The notes below the pieces were generated by a model. It was not told the DNA's origin and ran no database searches. It worked only from the letters and a program-made list of their open reading frames with translations. 64,000 nt of DNA from Stercorarius parasiticus (taxonomy: Eukaryota; Chordata; Aves; Charadriiformes; Stercorariidae), in NCBI GenBank assembly GCA_013396915.1, contig VWZL01002002.1, positions 310,001 to 374,000 on the forward strand, written 5' to 3'. The first letter of the stretch is position 1. The number at the start of each line of letters is the position of its first letter. Below are positions 52,701-63,399 of this stretch, piece after piece. The translations under genes and the position numbers were made by a program.

Positions 52701-55700
52701 CACCTTTTTAATTAAAAAAAAAATCAAATCCGTACCTGAAGAGACAATTTCCTTAGGTGTGAGGACAGTCAGATATGAGACGTTCACCAGTAAGTAAAAA
52801 ACAATCACTGCCGGAACAGCAGTCATCACAGTTAAGGGGATATTTCTGCTAGGGTTTTTCATCTCCTCTGAAAAATACAATTTGAAAAGATTAATAAAGC
52901 AAGCAACATAGCTTCTGCAAGTGCGTTTCAGTAGCGAATCTGTGCAGAACTTGACAAGACCGACAGCAAAGTCCTTCCCAACCGCTAACCATGGCTCCTT
53001 TGCTACATTGCTGTGAGGTTCTACAGCTGTTCTCAAATAGTTTATTATCAAAGAAGTCTAAACAAAATATTTTTCATTTTTTCAAATCTCTTTTCTTATT
53101 TACTCTTTTTTAACTATCTTGGAAGGAGGGACAGGTAGAGGCCTGATAGACTGGTAAAAAAAAATAATGGTAAAAGGACTGATAATTAGAATAGATATTA
53201 GGAAGACATTCTTTATTGTGAGGGTGGTGAGGCACTGAAACAGGTTGCCCAGGGAAGTTGTAGATGCCCCATCCCTGGAAGTGTTCAAGGCCGGGTTGGA
53301 CAGGGCTTTGAGTAACCTGGTCTAGTGGGAGGTGTCCCTCTCCATGGCAGGGGGGTTGGAACTGGATGATCTTCATGGTCCCTTCCAACCTGGACCATTC
53401 TATGACTCTATGATGACTTTTCTCCTATTTTATAAATATTTGACTTAGATTAGAAAATTGATTCACTAAGAACTTTTCCAGTAGCCATACTTCTAAGTCA
53501 CAAGCTTGAACATCAGACTCTACAGTCAGTTTATTTATTCTTACATCACCTCATGAGTCCTGATCTGAAACTTTCTGAGCGTTTTTCCTATTTCTGCACA
53601 AAACCTTTCTCCTTGCTGTTACATCAGGAAATACAGAAAATGTAAGGGGATGAGACTGAAGGTAGTGACAGAAAAGCAGTAATGCAGTGGCTTTAAAAGA
53701 GGGCCATTCCCAGATGGATTCTGCTGTTGATTACCTTTTCCAGGGCAAAGGGCAAAGCCAGGTTTAGCGCTAAGCCTGGCATCAAACTTGCATCTGAACA
53801 ACTGAGGCACTGGCACACATTCCTGACCATGTGACAGTCCCAGCAAAAGATGGAGCTGGTTTCCAGAACACTAGTAATTCATCTTCATCTCAGTTAAAAA
53901 GGGTCTTTTTCCTCCCTTTCACTCCTTCATCCCTTTCCTCTCGCTCCCTCTCCCCTTCCCACTTCCCTCAGCATTTACAAAAAGCTTCCAATAACTCACA
54001 AGGGGGAAGAAGAGAAAAGTCAAATGTGCAGCTTACCTAAGCTTTTTTTAGGAGACAGAAATCTCTTTTCTCTCTCAAATATAATTTGTCTCCTGCCCAG
54101 AACATCAGCTTTGAGCCTGCCCCAGAGCTGGCTGTAGTACACAGAGCCAGAGGGACTGAATGAGCACAACAGCGAAATTCAGATACAGACAACTGGAGAA
54201 TTTGGGATTTATTTCAAATGTGGGAAATACACTTGGTAATTTTGAGCCCAGAAGAGCACAATCACCAAAATTGCCAATTTAAATCTGTCTTTCCATTTGT
54301 TCTGTTGCTCATTACAGTCCTGCCGTCCAGCTGGCACCTGATGCGTTAGCTGAAGTTCACAGGAATTAAGTTATTGCTGAAGAATACGAAATTCAGTTCA
54401 GAAGAGGACTGTTGCATAGGTTGCGTCTGCCTAAACAGCTGTGCTGCCCAGTGTATGGTATTTATTATTGCTGCAAACTGAGCAGAAACTAAATTAATAT
54501 TTTACCAATATTTTTTTTTCTTGGACTTACAAAGCTAAATGCTTGCCTTTAAGGAAGTCCTAAGGTTTCAAAATTATACTTTGCTGATTTATATCACCTT
54601 TTTTATTGCAGCATATGGTTAACGCTGGAATTGCTGGATTGTAATAAGAGTAATTTTTTTAAACATTAACCCAATTTTCACACTGTTCTTACCATTGAAC
54701 TTTGTCTTGTGCATTTCACACATTTGGTTTATTTAATGTTTTACATGTGATAGAGGTCAATGGATAGTTAAAGATATAACAGCAACAACATTTGCTTACA
54801 GCTTAATTCTATAAATCTGATTACACTACAAAATACTATTCATTTAACTCGTGACGTGCATAATTAATGTTATGAACATTATCGCTGCAGCTTTCATGAA
54901 AAACTGCTCTATTTATTACTGCCACATGTGTCATCAGATACAGAATAGGATACATAAATAGATATTCAAAAAGGTTTTGAACGTTTAAAATTGAGCACAA
55001 GTTATATGAAAGGATTTATACCATTTTCCTTAGATTCCTCTTCAACTTCTGTGCAAAATCTATTTTCCCAAGGAAGTGACTACTGACCATCCTATATATC
55101 CCATATAATTATGGTATCTTAACAGAATCCAAATGAATTTGTCCATGTACAAATGAGCTGGATAATCTCAAAGAAGGTACAGATATGTAAATACAAAATA
55201 ATCAGTTATCTTTTTCGATTTGGTCCTTACTGTGCACATAGTTTGGCATGGATAGCAATCCTTTTCTAAAAATGCACGAACACGGACACTGAGAAAGACA
55301 AAATGCAAATTTTTAAGGTGTGAAAAAATCTGTTTATGCATGACATTTTAAATGAACTATTTTGATTTCTCTCGTACTCCTTTGGAAATGTCAGGCTGAT
55401 TCTGTAGACTGCACAAGAAGCAAGAAACTTCCCTACAGAGGAACAGCATCTCTTCTACCAGCCCCAACAAACACAGGACTCACATAAAATGTGAGAGACC
55501 TTATGGTCTTGAAGGAAAGACAAGTTCTACTAAGATGAGCTGAGGAACGTACGAATGGCGACTGCAGAACAAAATCTAAAGAAGTGGAGTGAGATACCTG
55601 CCATATAATTGAGGGACCACCAACCACCGTACGCGTACAGTCCTTGGAAGAAGGCTTCGGCAACCTGTGATGCGTTGGGGATCTCTGAGCTGAACGCGTC

Positions 55701-56321
55701 TTCAAACCTGGCCAGACTCTCCTTTCTCCTGCCAACAAGGAGAACTATGCCACCGACAGCGATGACAGACAAGGCTATCATCTTCAGCAGGGTGAAAACT
55801 GTCTGCACCCAGGCAGACATTTTGACACTGCGGCCATTCAAAATCCCCAGGGACCAGAGAACAGCCAAGGCCAAGCATTTCTTCAGCGTTTCTGGGGCAG
55901 GGCAAATGCCATAGAAGGGCTGGGTGGCATATTCAGCAAACAGCAAGGCTCGAGCAGCATTTGATGCTGGCTTGGTAAATGTTGATGTCCAGATAAAGAC
56001 GAAGGCAGGTAGGGATCCAAGGCCTCTTTTAATGTGGCTGTATTCTCCTCCAGAGAAAGGCAGAGCGGTTCCCAGCTCCGCATAGCAGAGGGAACCCATC
56101 AGAGAAACCAGTCCAGATGCGGTCCAGATTGTTAGTGCGATGCCGACGTTGAGTAAGGAATGCTTTAATACCCCCGTGGGAGACACAAAGATCCCTGCCC
56201 CAACAATTGATCCTATAATAAAACTTACCCCATCAAAATAACCGATATTTCTTTTCAGTTGCATGTTGGCATTTTCTTTTCTTTTCCCACCTTTGGGATT
56301 GTCGATCTTTCCTTTTCCCAT
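49709..56321 (-). CDS. SLC7A13: SLC7A13/SLC7A12-type amino-acid transporter light chain
   Basis: Four coding exons, transcribed right to left: 56,321-55,598, 52,867-52,736, 51,047-50,683 and 49,954-49,709 (stop). All introns are GT-AG with matching phases, giving 488 residues (human SLC7A13, 470). This is a twelve-helix LAT-family transporter (SLC7 light chain), which works as a disulfide-linked heterodimer with an SLC3 glycoprotein and exchanges amino acids at the plasma membrane. Human-like AGT1 pairs with rBAT/SLC3A1 and carries aspartate, glutamate and cystine. Visible traits are the helix-1 substrate loop IVGAGIFVSP (39-48), Cys140 in the helix 3-4 outer loop (the expected disulfide partner), NVSYLTVLTPKE (270-281), TWADR (291-295) and PYKVFLP (405-411). 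The start at 56,321 has a good Kozak context (A at -3, G at +4). A second Met at residue 20, just before QLKR, is the alternative. NAS at 216-218 is a possible N-glycan site. Position next to LRRCC1 suggests SLC7A12 instead of SLC7A13. Family membership is certain; the exact orthologue is not. Confidence 0.93.
49955..50682 (-). other. Intron 3 of the SLC7A13-type gene
   Basis: Phase-0 intron with donor AAA|GTAAAT and acceptor TCTCTTGCAG|GTC on the minus strand. No repeat or RNA gene was recognised inside. Confidence 0.9.
51048..52735 (-). other. Intron 2 of the SLC7A13-type gene
   Basis: Phase-1 intron with donor TCAG|GTACGG and acceptor TTTCTTGCAG|TT on the minus strand. The stretch 51,230-51,560 is GC-richer than the rest. 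A C-run joined to an A-run lies near 51,725-51,742. No exon or element was recognised. Confidence 0.88.
52868..55597 (-). other. Intron 1 of the SLC7A13-type gene
   Basis: Phase-1 intron with donor GCAG|GTATCT and acceptor TTTTTCAG|AG on the minus strand. It contains one CR1 copy in the opposite orientation to the gene. The remainder is AT-rich unique sequence. Confidence 0.9.
53165..53413 (+). mobile_element. CR1 3' fragment in transporter intron 1
   Basis: It begins within the ORF2 C-terminal region ('agatattaggaagacattc') and ends with 'ggtcccttccaacctgg' and two degraded octamers. It runs antisense to the host gene. It is of the 'ctagtgggaggtgtccct' subfamily. The left boundary is fuzzy because the first bases are diverged. 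Confidence 0.92.
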
Positions 56322-56778
56322 TTTTTCTGTTTTTTTCACAGCAGAATATATGACTTCAGAGGCTAGATTACATGTATTTCCCTTTTGCTTTTTTGTTAGC
56401 AGACTGTAACAGCCCTACTTGCTGGTGAAATGTTCTGGGAAGCCTGGCTTAATCATTCAGAAAAGAGAGCACACTTTGGGTTTTGGTGTCTTCTGTGTGA
56501 AGATGATTAACCACCTACTTCAAGAAACACTGGCAAATCATATACGTATTGGTTTAATATGTACTTCAGAACTTACTAAGGTCTGGAGGTATTTTTAAAG
56601 AAACTGGATAAGAAATAATGCACAGTAAATGCTCATTTCTTGGTTGATTTTCACCAACACATTTCAAATTTTTTATGTATTTCTTCAGATGTGGTTTGGG
56701 GTAAAACAGAACCAACTTTCTGTTCAGTAATTTTACTTCTTAGCTAGGCCTCTTCTAACTCTCTAATTAACAGCATAT
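56322..56778. other. Upstream flank / 5' UTR of the SLC7A13-type gene
   Basis: The minus-strand frame stays open for a few codons upstream of the chosen ATG but offers only a GTG at 56,339. No CpG island and no convincing TATA box or splice site was identified, so the transcription start and any non-coding first exon remain unknown. Confidence 0.5.
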
Positions 56779-57408
56779 TGTGCCAAAACCAGTTCGTTCT
56801 GAGAGTGATAAGATCAATGGTTACAGGTAGTGCCAAGGAATGATATGCAGAAAGGCTCTTGCTTATACTTATTGCTATAATAACCAAGATCAGCTAATTT
56901 CATTGCTTGCCCTGTTGGAGGGTCGCAAATGGAAAAGCGTAGAAGGGTCACACCTGCAGGGAGGAGCGGACAGGACAGGTGACCCAAAATTGACTAACAG
57001 GGGTATTCCATCCCATCTGCCCCATGCTCAGTGTAAGAGCTGAGGGATCAAAGGGTCAGCTCTCTTTTCTTCAATGGCCAACGTCCAAGGAGGACCCTGT
57101 CTGTTCAACTGCCTTTGATCCCAATCCATGTGTTCCTGACTCCAGCTCTGGAATCCAGTTCCTACCTGTCGCTGAGTCCAGTCTGGGGCTTCCCCAGTGC
57201 CTGCTGGTGACGTCATCCTGGGAGCTTGATACAGTTTTGTATCTATTTTATTATTTCCTTTTTATTTTATCATTAATATTTCATTAAAGTAGGTTAGTTT
57301 CTTCTAAACTCGTAAATCTCTTTATCTCTCCTCCTCCTCTCCGTGTGCGAGAGATGGGGAGAGAGCATCTGTCACCAGCCATGGGCCAATTTGGCCAAAA
57401 CCACAACA
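56779..57408 (+). mobile_element. Solo LTR of an avian endogenous retrovirus
   Basis: About 630 bases beginning TGTGCCAAAACC and ending AAAACCACAACA, the TG...CA ends expected of an LTR. Internal blocks match my memory of avian ERVL-type LTRs: 'caggtgacccaaaattgac', 'gggtattccatccca', 'catgctcagtgtaagagct' (a degraded TATA region) and 'atatttcattaaagt'. The last holds ATTAAA at 57,283-57,288 as the likely poly-A signal. There is no primer-binding site or coding region on its right, so it is a solo LTR. No clear target-site duplication is visible and the left end is approximate. It lies between two divergent genes. Confidence 0.8.
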
Positions 57409-60400
57409 ATCCCAAAGGTCAAAGCTCAGTAATGCAGCAAACAAAACTTGCAGCTTTTACGGGGCCCAACTCGAAAGACACAGTGGTTTAGATTGGTCCC
57501 GAACAGCTGGATTTTCACTCAAGTACAAAATAAATTAGTCTTAAAAATTATCTTTATGTAATATGCCATCATGTAAAAGCCCTTTAGTTAAAATAGGCAT
57601 GTGCACAGACTGTTATTTTTTAATTTTTTCAATGACCTGGTAAAAGTGGGTGTCCATCACCACACAGAAACTATGCAGTGACAGAATCCACAGCTCCAGA
57701 GCAGCTTTTAACCATAAGATAATTCTTCCATCTTAACGAAATCACTGCAGCACTCGCAATATACTTTCACCTTCAAAAACCATCAAGCCCTACAGACTAC
57801 AGAAAATTTTAGTGCTACACAAAACACATCTCTACTTCTAAAAATCTACCTGCATTTTAAATTGCACTTATTCACTTTATAAATTGCAATACGTATTTAA
57901 GTTCAAGTATGCATTTACCATGTATTATGAATAATTCATAGTAATTCAAATATTTATTCACCAGTATTCATGAATTGGAAATTAAGTGTGACAAATGTTT
58001 CAAATGGTTAAAATAAATAATTTTCTGATTTACTTCAGTGCCTTTTCTGAGTCTCCTTCTCTGTGAATGCAGACACTTTTTGAAATCCAGCACTCTTCCA
58101 ACTCTTTTGAGTGTTTTGACCATATACAGTTGCTTTTGGATTACTATTTTAAAACAAATCAATGTTACATTAAATAGCATCTTAAAGTACAGATGCAACT
58201 GATTTTGTTTTGCAGTTCACCCTAAAGTATGTTAATTTCTAGTATAACAAAGGCATTTCCAAAACCTCCCAAGAAGCAGATTAATAAGGATTTTTTACTT
58301 CTGACAAAGCTGCCTGATTTCAGAAAACCCCACTGCGATTACTGCTTTCTTGTGTGTGCTTTCTGCCTACCTCAGATAAATGTTGCTAGACATTCAGTGA
58401 AATGCTTTGGAGATTTATGCAAAGTATGCTTTTCATTTTGGTGTGTTGTTGCCGGAGGAGGAGGAGGTAAAAACAGAGATAATGACAACATTCCTACAAA
58501 TCCAACAAAAAATTACATTCTGGAAATGGTATATTCACACGAGCAGCAGCGGGGCAGAACTCAGTAAAACACAGCTGGTTACACAACACCAGGTAGTTTT
58601 CAGCCAAACTGCTTTCTTTTTCAATATGTAAGGGCAGAGTCTTCTGAAGCACGTCATAAATATTTGCTTCCCAGATTTTCTGTAAGATGTCCAATTTCTC
58701 CCTCTGGCTGAGAGGATAAATTGCCACAGTCTATACGATTATCTCAAGGTCTCATGCGTCAGTGTCTCCTGCCTCACACCCAACTATGTACTCAATACCT
58801 GGTCACGTTCACTTTGATGACATTATTCAGAGACTCAACCGCTGAATATAGGGCAAAGATAAATGATTAAAATAACCTAGACATGTTTGTAAGACAAGCC
58901 CAAGACTCCCCTGATACGTGGAGTAGACTGAACGGTTATATCATCACCAAAATAAAATGCCAGAGTACTGCAATTTTCACAGTCAACAGGGAATGACGAC
59001 ATTTCTTTTGAGTGTCAACTACTGAGTTCTCTTTGACAGTAAAATGAGGTCAAGAAAGTGCTCTATAACAGCTATGCTTGAAAGCTGAAACTTCAGCTGA
59101 TCACTTCTAGTTCTCCTAGTGTTTTGGATTTTCCCTTTTAATTTTCTCTTAAAATTTTTTTAGCTTTCAGTGACAAGTTTTTCATTATGCACTATCTAAT
59201 ACTTATCTCGACTTATACCTTCAGTCACTGTAGTTTCTCTAGATTTAAGAGAGAAACCAATACAGAAAAGTAATGAAATAATATTTTTGTTGCCTACAAT
59301 TTATATGTATTATCTCCTAATTGTAATCAACTGAATTTCAATGTACTTGGATAAGGAGTCTTGATTTCAATCTTGTCAATAATTTTCCATGTGTATTCAC
59401 TTGGTCTTTCCTATGATCCACCCACTGATTAGATGGACTAGAAAGAAGCCCATCTGTCTAAACAATGTCTAAACAAAAACAGATTTCCTTTTCAATTAAC
59501 TACACAGTATTTTAAGCATGGTTTTGACTTATGTCTGCATCATCCCAAATCCTTTAAGGGGAAAAGATGTAGAAAATTAAAACCTAATTTGTCTTGCAAA
59601 GTTTCAGTAAATAGTCTTCTGTGTTGTCTCTGAAGAAGCTTGCTGCTGCTGACATTCAGCAAGGATAAAGAACAACAGGAACAAAAGAAAAACCTGAAGA
59701 GACCTTCCAGGAAAAAAAGTTACAATTAATCTTCCTTGGCATGTGTCAAGGGACAGACTTTATTTAATATGACTGATAAATTTTATTTATAATCCTCATT
59801 TTCTTCCTCCTCTTCTTAAGATCACCTTTTGTGGGGAATACGACATTTCAAAGTAGTTTTCTTTGTCTTGCCTTCTGAAAGGAGCTTAACAGCTATTCAA
59901 GGATTTCTGCAAGTCCCATTAGATAGAAGCCAGTTTACCATCTGCCACACCAGACCCCATCATGCATTCACAAACTTTTATTCAGAACATGAGTCTGCAC
60001 ATAGAGGCACATGACAATCTACTGCCTTGATAATATTCCTTTTTTCCTGGTACTCTGCTGAACTTATTATACATCTGCCTTAAGGATCTATTTGTTTTCC
60101 TGGCAGATACATCATTCTACTATTGATCAAGAAACAGACCCACATAGTAGTCAGCTACTGACAAACGAAAAAACGTGGAGAAAGTCACTGTTTGCTAACA
60201 CGCCATGATGTTTGCACTTGCATCCCAAACAGCTGTTCATACTAGCCATAGTTTAGTTCTCCTAAGTATTTCTCTTTGACAAAATATCAATGTAAGTGTG
60301 TTTGCATGACCTGCTGTACGCATTCTTTATTGGGCTGTAACACATAAAGAAAAGTATGATGGATTTTTTACAGTAACAGGTATTAACAATCAGTGATAAG

Positions 60401-61309
60401 TGATAATATCAGCAATAGTACTCATCTGTGTAAATGCAGATATTTAAAAATGAGGTGTCTAGACTTCATTAGGCTTTTCCTGTAGTAAATAGGAAAGAGA
60501 TGGGTTGAGATTCATCCAATCCCAGCAAAGGCTGTATGAACTGCCCACTGGAAATTATTCCCCTTCTACCTTTAGATGGTTCAATGAATCTACACTCCCT
60601 CCTATGGGGATGGGCGTGCATTTGCCACACCAAATGCTCAGTGTTGGACTGAAAGCTTATACAGTTATGTTACAGTGCCCTGAAGAATAAAGCCATTCAT
60701 GAAAAATGTCAATATGGTATTGTAAACTGGCACTACAATAGCACTGATATTGAACAGCAGGTACAGTGCCTAGTCCAAGTAAGAAGTCTATTAGGACATC
60801 TAGTCCGGCCTTACTGAACTTTGTTTAGTCAATATTCAGCTTCAACTACACCTCTCCTCACAATCCCAGTTGTACTGTAACAGCCAGTGCCTTGTCACTA
60901 CTTCTGGTCACCTGGAGGCTCTCCCCATTGTGCAGACAGGCCATGCTGAGCAAGGGCCCACAGCTGTGGCCAGCAGAAACCACTAACCAGCTGCACAGAG
61001 CCCTGGGATTTCCCTGCTCTTCAGGATCCATTGGGGTTCACACCATGCACAAGTATTAGGCTGGTAGCCCCAGATTTCAGCACACTGACCCTGCGCAGTG
61101 AGGCCCACGGGCAAGTAGTCCATCCTCGAAGCACTGCCTGGGCTTCATTCAGTGCATTAGAAAATGCCTCTTCTTACAGACTGAATCTGTGGCCGGAGGC
61201 AAGGCCAGGCCAGGCCTGCCTGAGCAGGTGGCGAGCCTTGAACCATGACTGGACTAAACTCTACGTACTATATCAGCCCTACAAAAAACGGAAAGTCTCC
61301 ACACCCCCC
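57409..61309. other. Intergenic between SLC7A13-type gene and LRRCC1
   Basis: AT-rich unique sequence becoming GC-richer from about 60,890 rightwards. Short open frames on both strands show no conserved pattern. No CR1 tail, RNA gene or extra exon was recognised. Confidence 0.65.
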
Positions 61310-61384
61310 TGAGGCGACTGCAAATCGCTTCGCTAGCCGCGGCAGGGCGGGGGCGGGCCTGACCCAACAGGCGGCGGCAGGGCT

Positions 61385-61413
61385 GGGCAGGGCAGGGCAG
61401 GGCAGGGCAGGGG
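61385..61413 (+). promoter_or_regulatory. G-quadruplex-forming GGGCA repeat
   Basis: Six G-runs separated by CA (GGGCA five times, then GGGG), about 200 bases upstream of the start codon. Two-base loops favour a stable quadruplex on the non-template strand. It is also a pentamer microsatellite likely to vary in copy number between individuals. Confidence 0.9.
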
Positions 61414-61431
61414 CCCCGCCTCGGCCCCGCC
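61412..61431. promoter_or_regulatory. Two GC boxes (Sp/KLF type)
   Basis: GGCCCCGCC occurs twice, at 61,412 and 61,423. This is the reverse complement of the GC-box core. They are typical of TATA-less CpG promoters. Confidence 0.7.
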
Positions 61432-61434
61432 TCC

Positions 61435-61482
61435 ATGGCGGCCTCGCCTGCCGCAGTGCGCATGCGCCGGCGGGAAAACTGA
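61435..61482 (+). other. Possible upstream ORF of LRRCC1
   Basis: An ATG with G at +4 opens a 15-codon frame (starting MAASPAAVR) ending at TGA 61,480-61,482. It counts as an upstream ORF only if transcription starts left of it. The NRF1/E2F sites overlap it, so the start site could equally lie downstream. Confidence 0.3.
61457..61477. promoter_or_regulatory. Adjoining NRF1-type and E2F-type sites
   Basis: TGCGCATGCGCC (61,457-61,468) is one base from the NRF1 palindrome. It is followed with no gap by GGCGGGAAA (61,469-61,477), a textbook E2F/DP site. Both lie about 140 bases upstream of the LRRCC1 start codon. This matches a centrosomal gene with cell-cycle-linked expression. Binding is inferred from the motifs alone. 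Confidence 0.75.
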
Positions 61483-61612
61483 GGGGACGCGCCGCTTTGT
61501 GGCGGGCTGTCGTGAGAGTGTTGTGTCCCGGCCGTAAAGCAGGGCGTATCGTCGTTGAGGGGAGGGAAGTTTGAAGTGCGGCAGCGGTTGGTGCGGGGAG
61601 GGGGACAGCGGT

Positions 61613-63399
61613 ATGGCGGGGGACTGCGCCGCCCCCGGCGAGCTCTGCCTCATGGATAAGGGCGGGAAGAGGGGAGGAGAGTGCCGGAGGGGCAGGCGGG
61701 GCTGGTGCTTCGCTGCAGGCGGCGCAGGGAGCCGGGCCCTGGGGGCGAGGGGAGGCCGCGGCCGTGGCGAGGCTGGGTCAGGCGGCCTGGGCGTGAAGCT
61801 CGCCGGCTGATGGCGGGCGCTTTTCCCTCGCAGCTTGTTGGAGGTGTCCCTGAGCTCGGACCTGCACACGCTGAACCTGCACTGTAACCGCATCGCCAGA
61901 ATGGAAGGGCTCGGCCACCTCCGGAATCTGCAGCATTTAGATCTGTCATCCAACCGGATCCGCCGGATCGAGGGGCTCGGTTCCCTGGCTAATCTGCGCA
62001 CCCTAAGCTTGTCCTGTAACCTGATAACGAAAGTGGAGGGTCTGCAGTATTTGTTTCTGTCCGTTTAGCAACTTATGGAGCTTTTCTAAGAGCTGTGTTA
62101 AAGCTTGCTTCTGGAAAGTATGCATATAATTAAGGCTATACGAAGTTAATATGAGCTACTAGCCATATTGTTGTGCAAATTTTAGAAAGAGTATGTAGTC
62201 TCTGTGAGCTTTATCATAGCTAAATGCCTTAATTTAGAAGGAAAATCTGGTTATTATATTATGATTATAGTTTGTTGTCATAATTTGCAGTTATGATTTT
62301 AAAAGGCTTACTTTGCAAGTTTTGGTTTGATGAAAGCAGAGCGTTCTTCTGAAAATCTTACTGTTTCTTTTTTTCCCTTATTTTTTTAGGACTGGAAAAA
62401 CTCTTTAATTTAACTGTACTGAATTTGTCCTATAATCGCATACATGATCTCTCTGGTAAGTGACTTTGGCATGTGCAGTGCAATAAAAAGCATTTGCCTC
62501 ACTTTACTTTTGCAAACCTTGACCAAATGTATTTTTAGAAGTTTCTAGTGTTTCAGCCAACTGACTGAGTAATGCTACTAAAGGTAGCAGTTGCTGCTAC
62601 TCTTAGCCTTCAAGTTCCTACCATCAAGGGTTGTTCTGAACTGGAATTTATTTGGTGAGGCTGAGTTTGCTGACGAAATAGTACAGTAAACATTTCAAAC
62701 TAATTTCTAAAGTGAAAAATGCAATAGCCGTGGAAGATATTTCCAAAGGAGTTATATCTTTCCTTTTTATAGGACAAAAATTCAACTTTAGATATGATGT
62801 GGAAGTTCTCTTCTAAATCTGTTTGTTGAAATGGTCAATTGCTGCTTCTAACTAAGATTTTAAGCTACAGAACCAAGGGAGTTTGTAATAGAAAATGAAA
62901 AAGAGTATTGGTAACAATTTTGTTAATGAACTGAGTTGTAAAAAGGAACTTCAAGTAAAATGTTTATGTTTACATGCTTCTTGACAGTTAGAAACTAATC
63001 TGTTTCTTTAAAGTTAACTCTCATATCTAGCTTAAGCACTGTACTGTGTGGTAATGTACCATAGATGATTAATATACATAGATAGGGATATGGAGCAAAA
63101 GTATTTACATCATTTCCAGTTATGATGTATTATTTACTGAATATTTTTCAACAAGATGCCATTTGTTCTAAATCCTATACTGCAAGATTGTAGCAGAAAT
63201 CATTATTTTGTGTTTTTTCGCAAATTTTCAGGATTTCGCTGCCTTCATGGAACCAGTCATAAGATTAGCCATATTGACCTTCACAGCAACTGTATAAGCA
63301 ATATGGATCACTTACTTCAGTGCACAAAGGGGCTGTGCTGTTTGACGAACCTGACACTGGAAAAAAATGGGAAGGCCAATCCAGTCTGTGATGCAGCAG
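61613..63399 (+). CDS. LRRCC1: LRRCC1, 5' part (exons 1-4 of the coding region)
   Basis: Leucine-rich repeat and coiled-coil centrosomal protein 1 (CLERC), a centriole and centrosome protein needed for spindle pole integrity and linked to ciliopathy in humans. Coding exons seen: 61,613 to about 61,680, then 61,834-62,039, 62,390-62,455 and 63,232-63,399. The phases agree across exons 2-4. Exon 1 gives a short acidic-poor leader ending in MDKG, which is also present in the human protein. The rest is a run of LRR units: LNLHCNRIARMEGL, LDLSSNRIRRIEGL, LSLSCNLITKVEGL, LNLSYNRIHDLSG and IDLHSNCISNMDHLL, then an LRR cap region ending NPVCDAAG. The coiled-coil part lies beyond the window. The exon 1 donor is uncertain: GA|GTGCCG at 61,681 keeps the frame but is weak. 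The start at 61,613 has G at -3 and +4. The exon 2 donor (GAGG|GTCTGC) is also non-ideal. Confidence 0.93.

Larger units (their letters stand above)
61310..61830 (+). promoter_or_regulatory. CpG island promoter of LRRCC1
   Basis: A sharp rise in GC and CpG density against an AT-rich background, covering the presumed start site, 5' UTR, coding exon 1 and intron 1 of LRRCC1. No TATA box is seen. The minus-strand frame of over 200 codons across it (61,333-62,001) comes from high GC content and is not a gene. Confidence 0.9.

Noticed and set aside
55433..55738. A 101-codon minus-strand frame overlapping transporter exon 1
   Set aside because: It is in another frame of the same exon and runs into the intron past the GT donor.
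60770..60830. A 'ggacatctagtccggcc' stretch resembling the CR1 3' end
   Set aside because: Only about 15 bases match, with no octamers or flanking CR1 sequence, so it is treated as chance.
61571..61810. Plus-strand frame across LRRCC1 exon 1 and intron 1
   Set aside because: Only the beginning (MAGDC to about MDKGG) matches LRRCC1. The rest is intron 1 ending at an in-frame TGA.
61333..62001. A 222-codon minus-strand frame
   Set aside because: It is antisense to LRRCC1 exons and lies in the CpG island, where high GC leaves few stops. It is rich in Pro, Arg and Ser with no domain.
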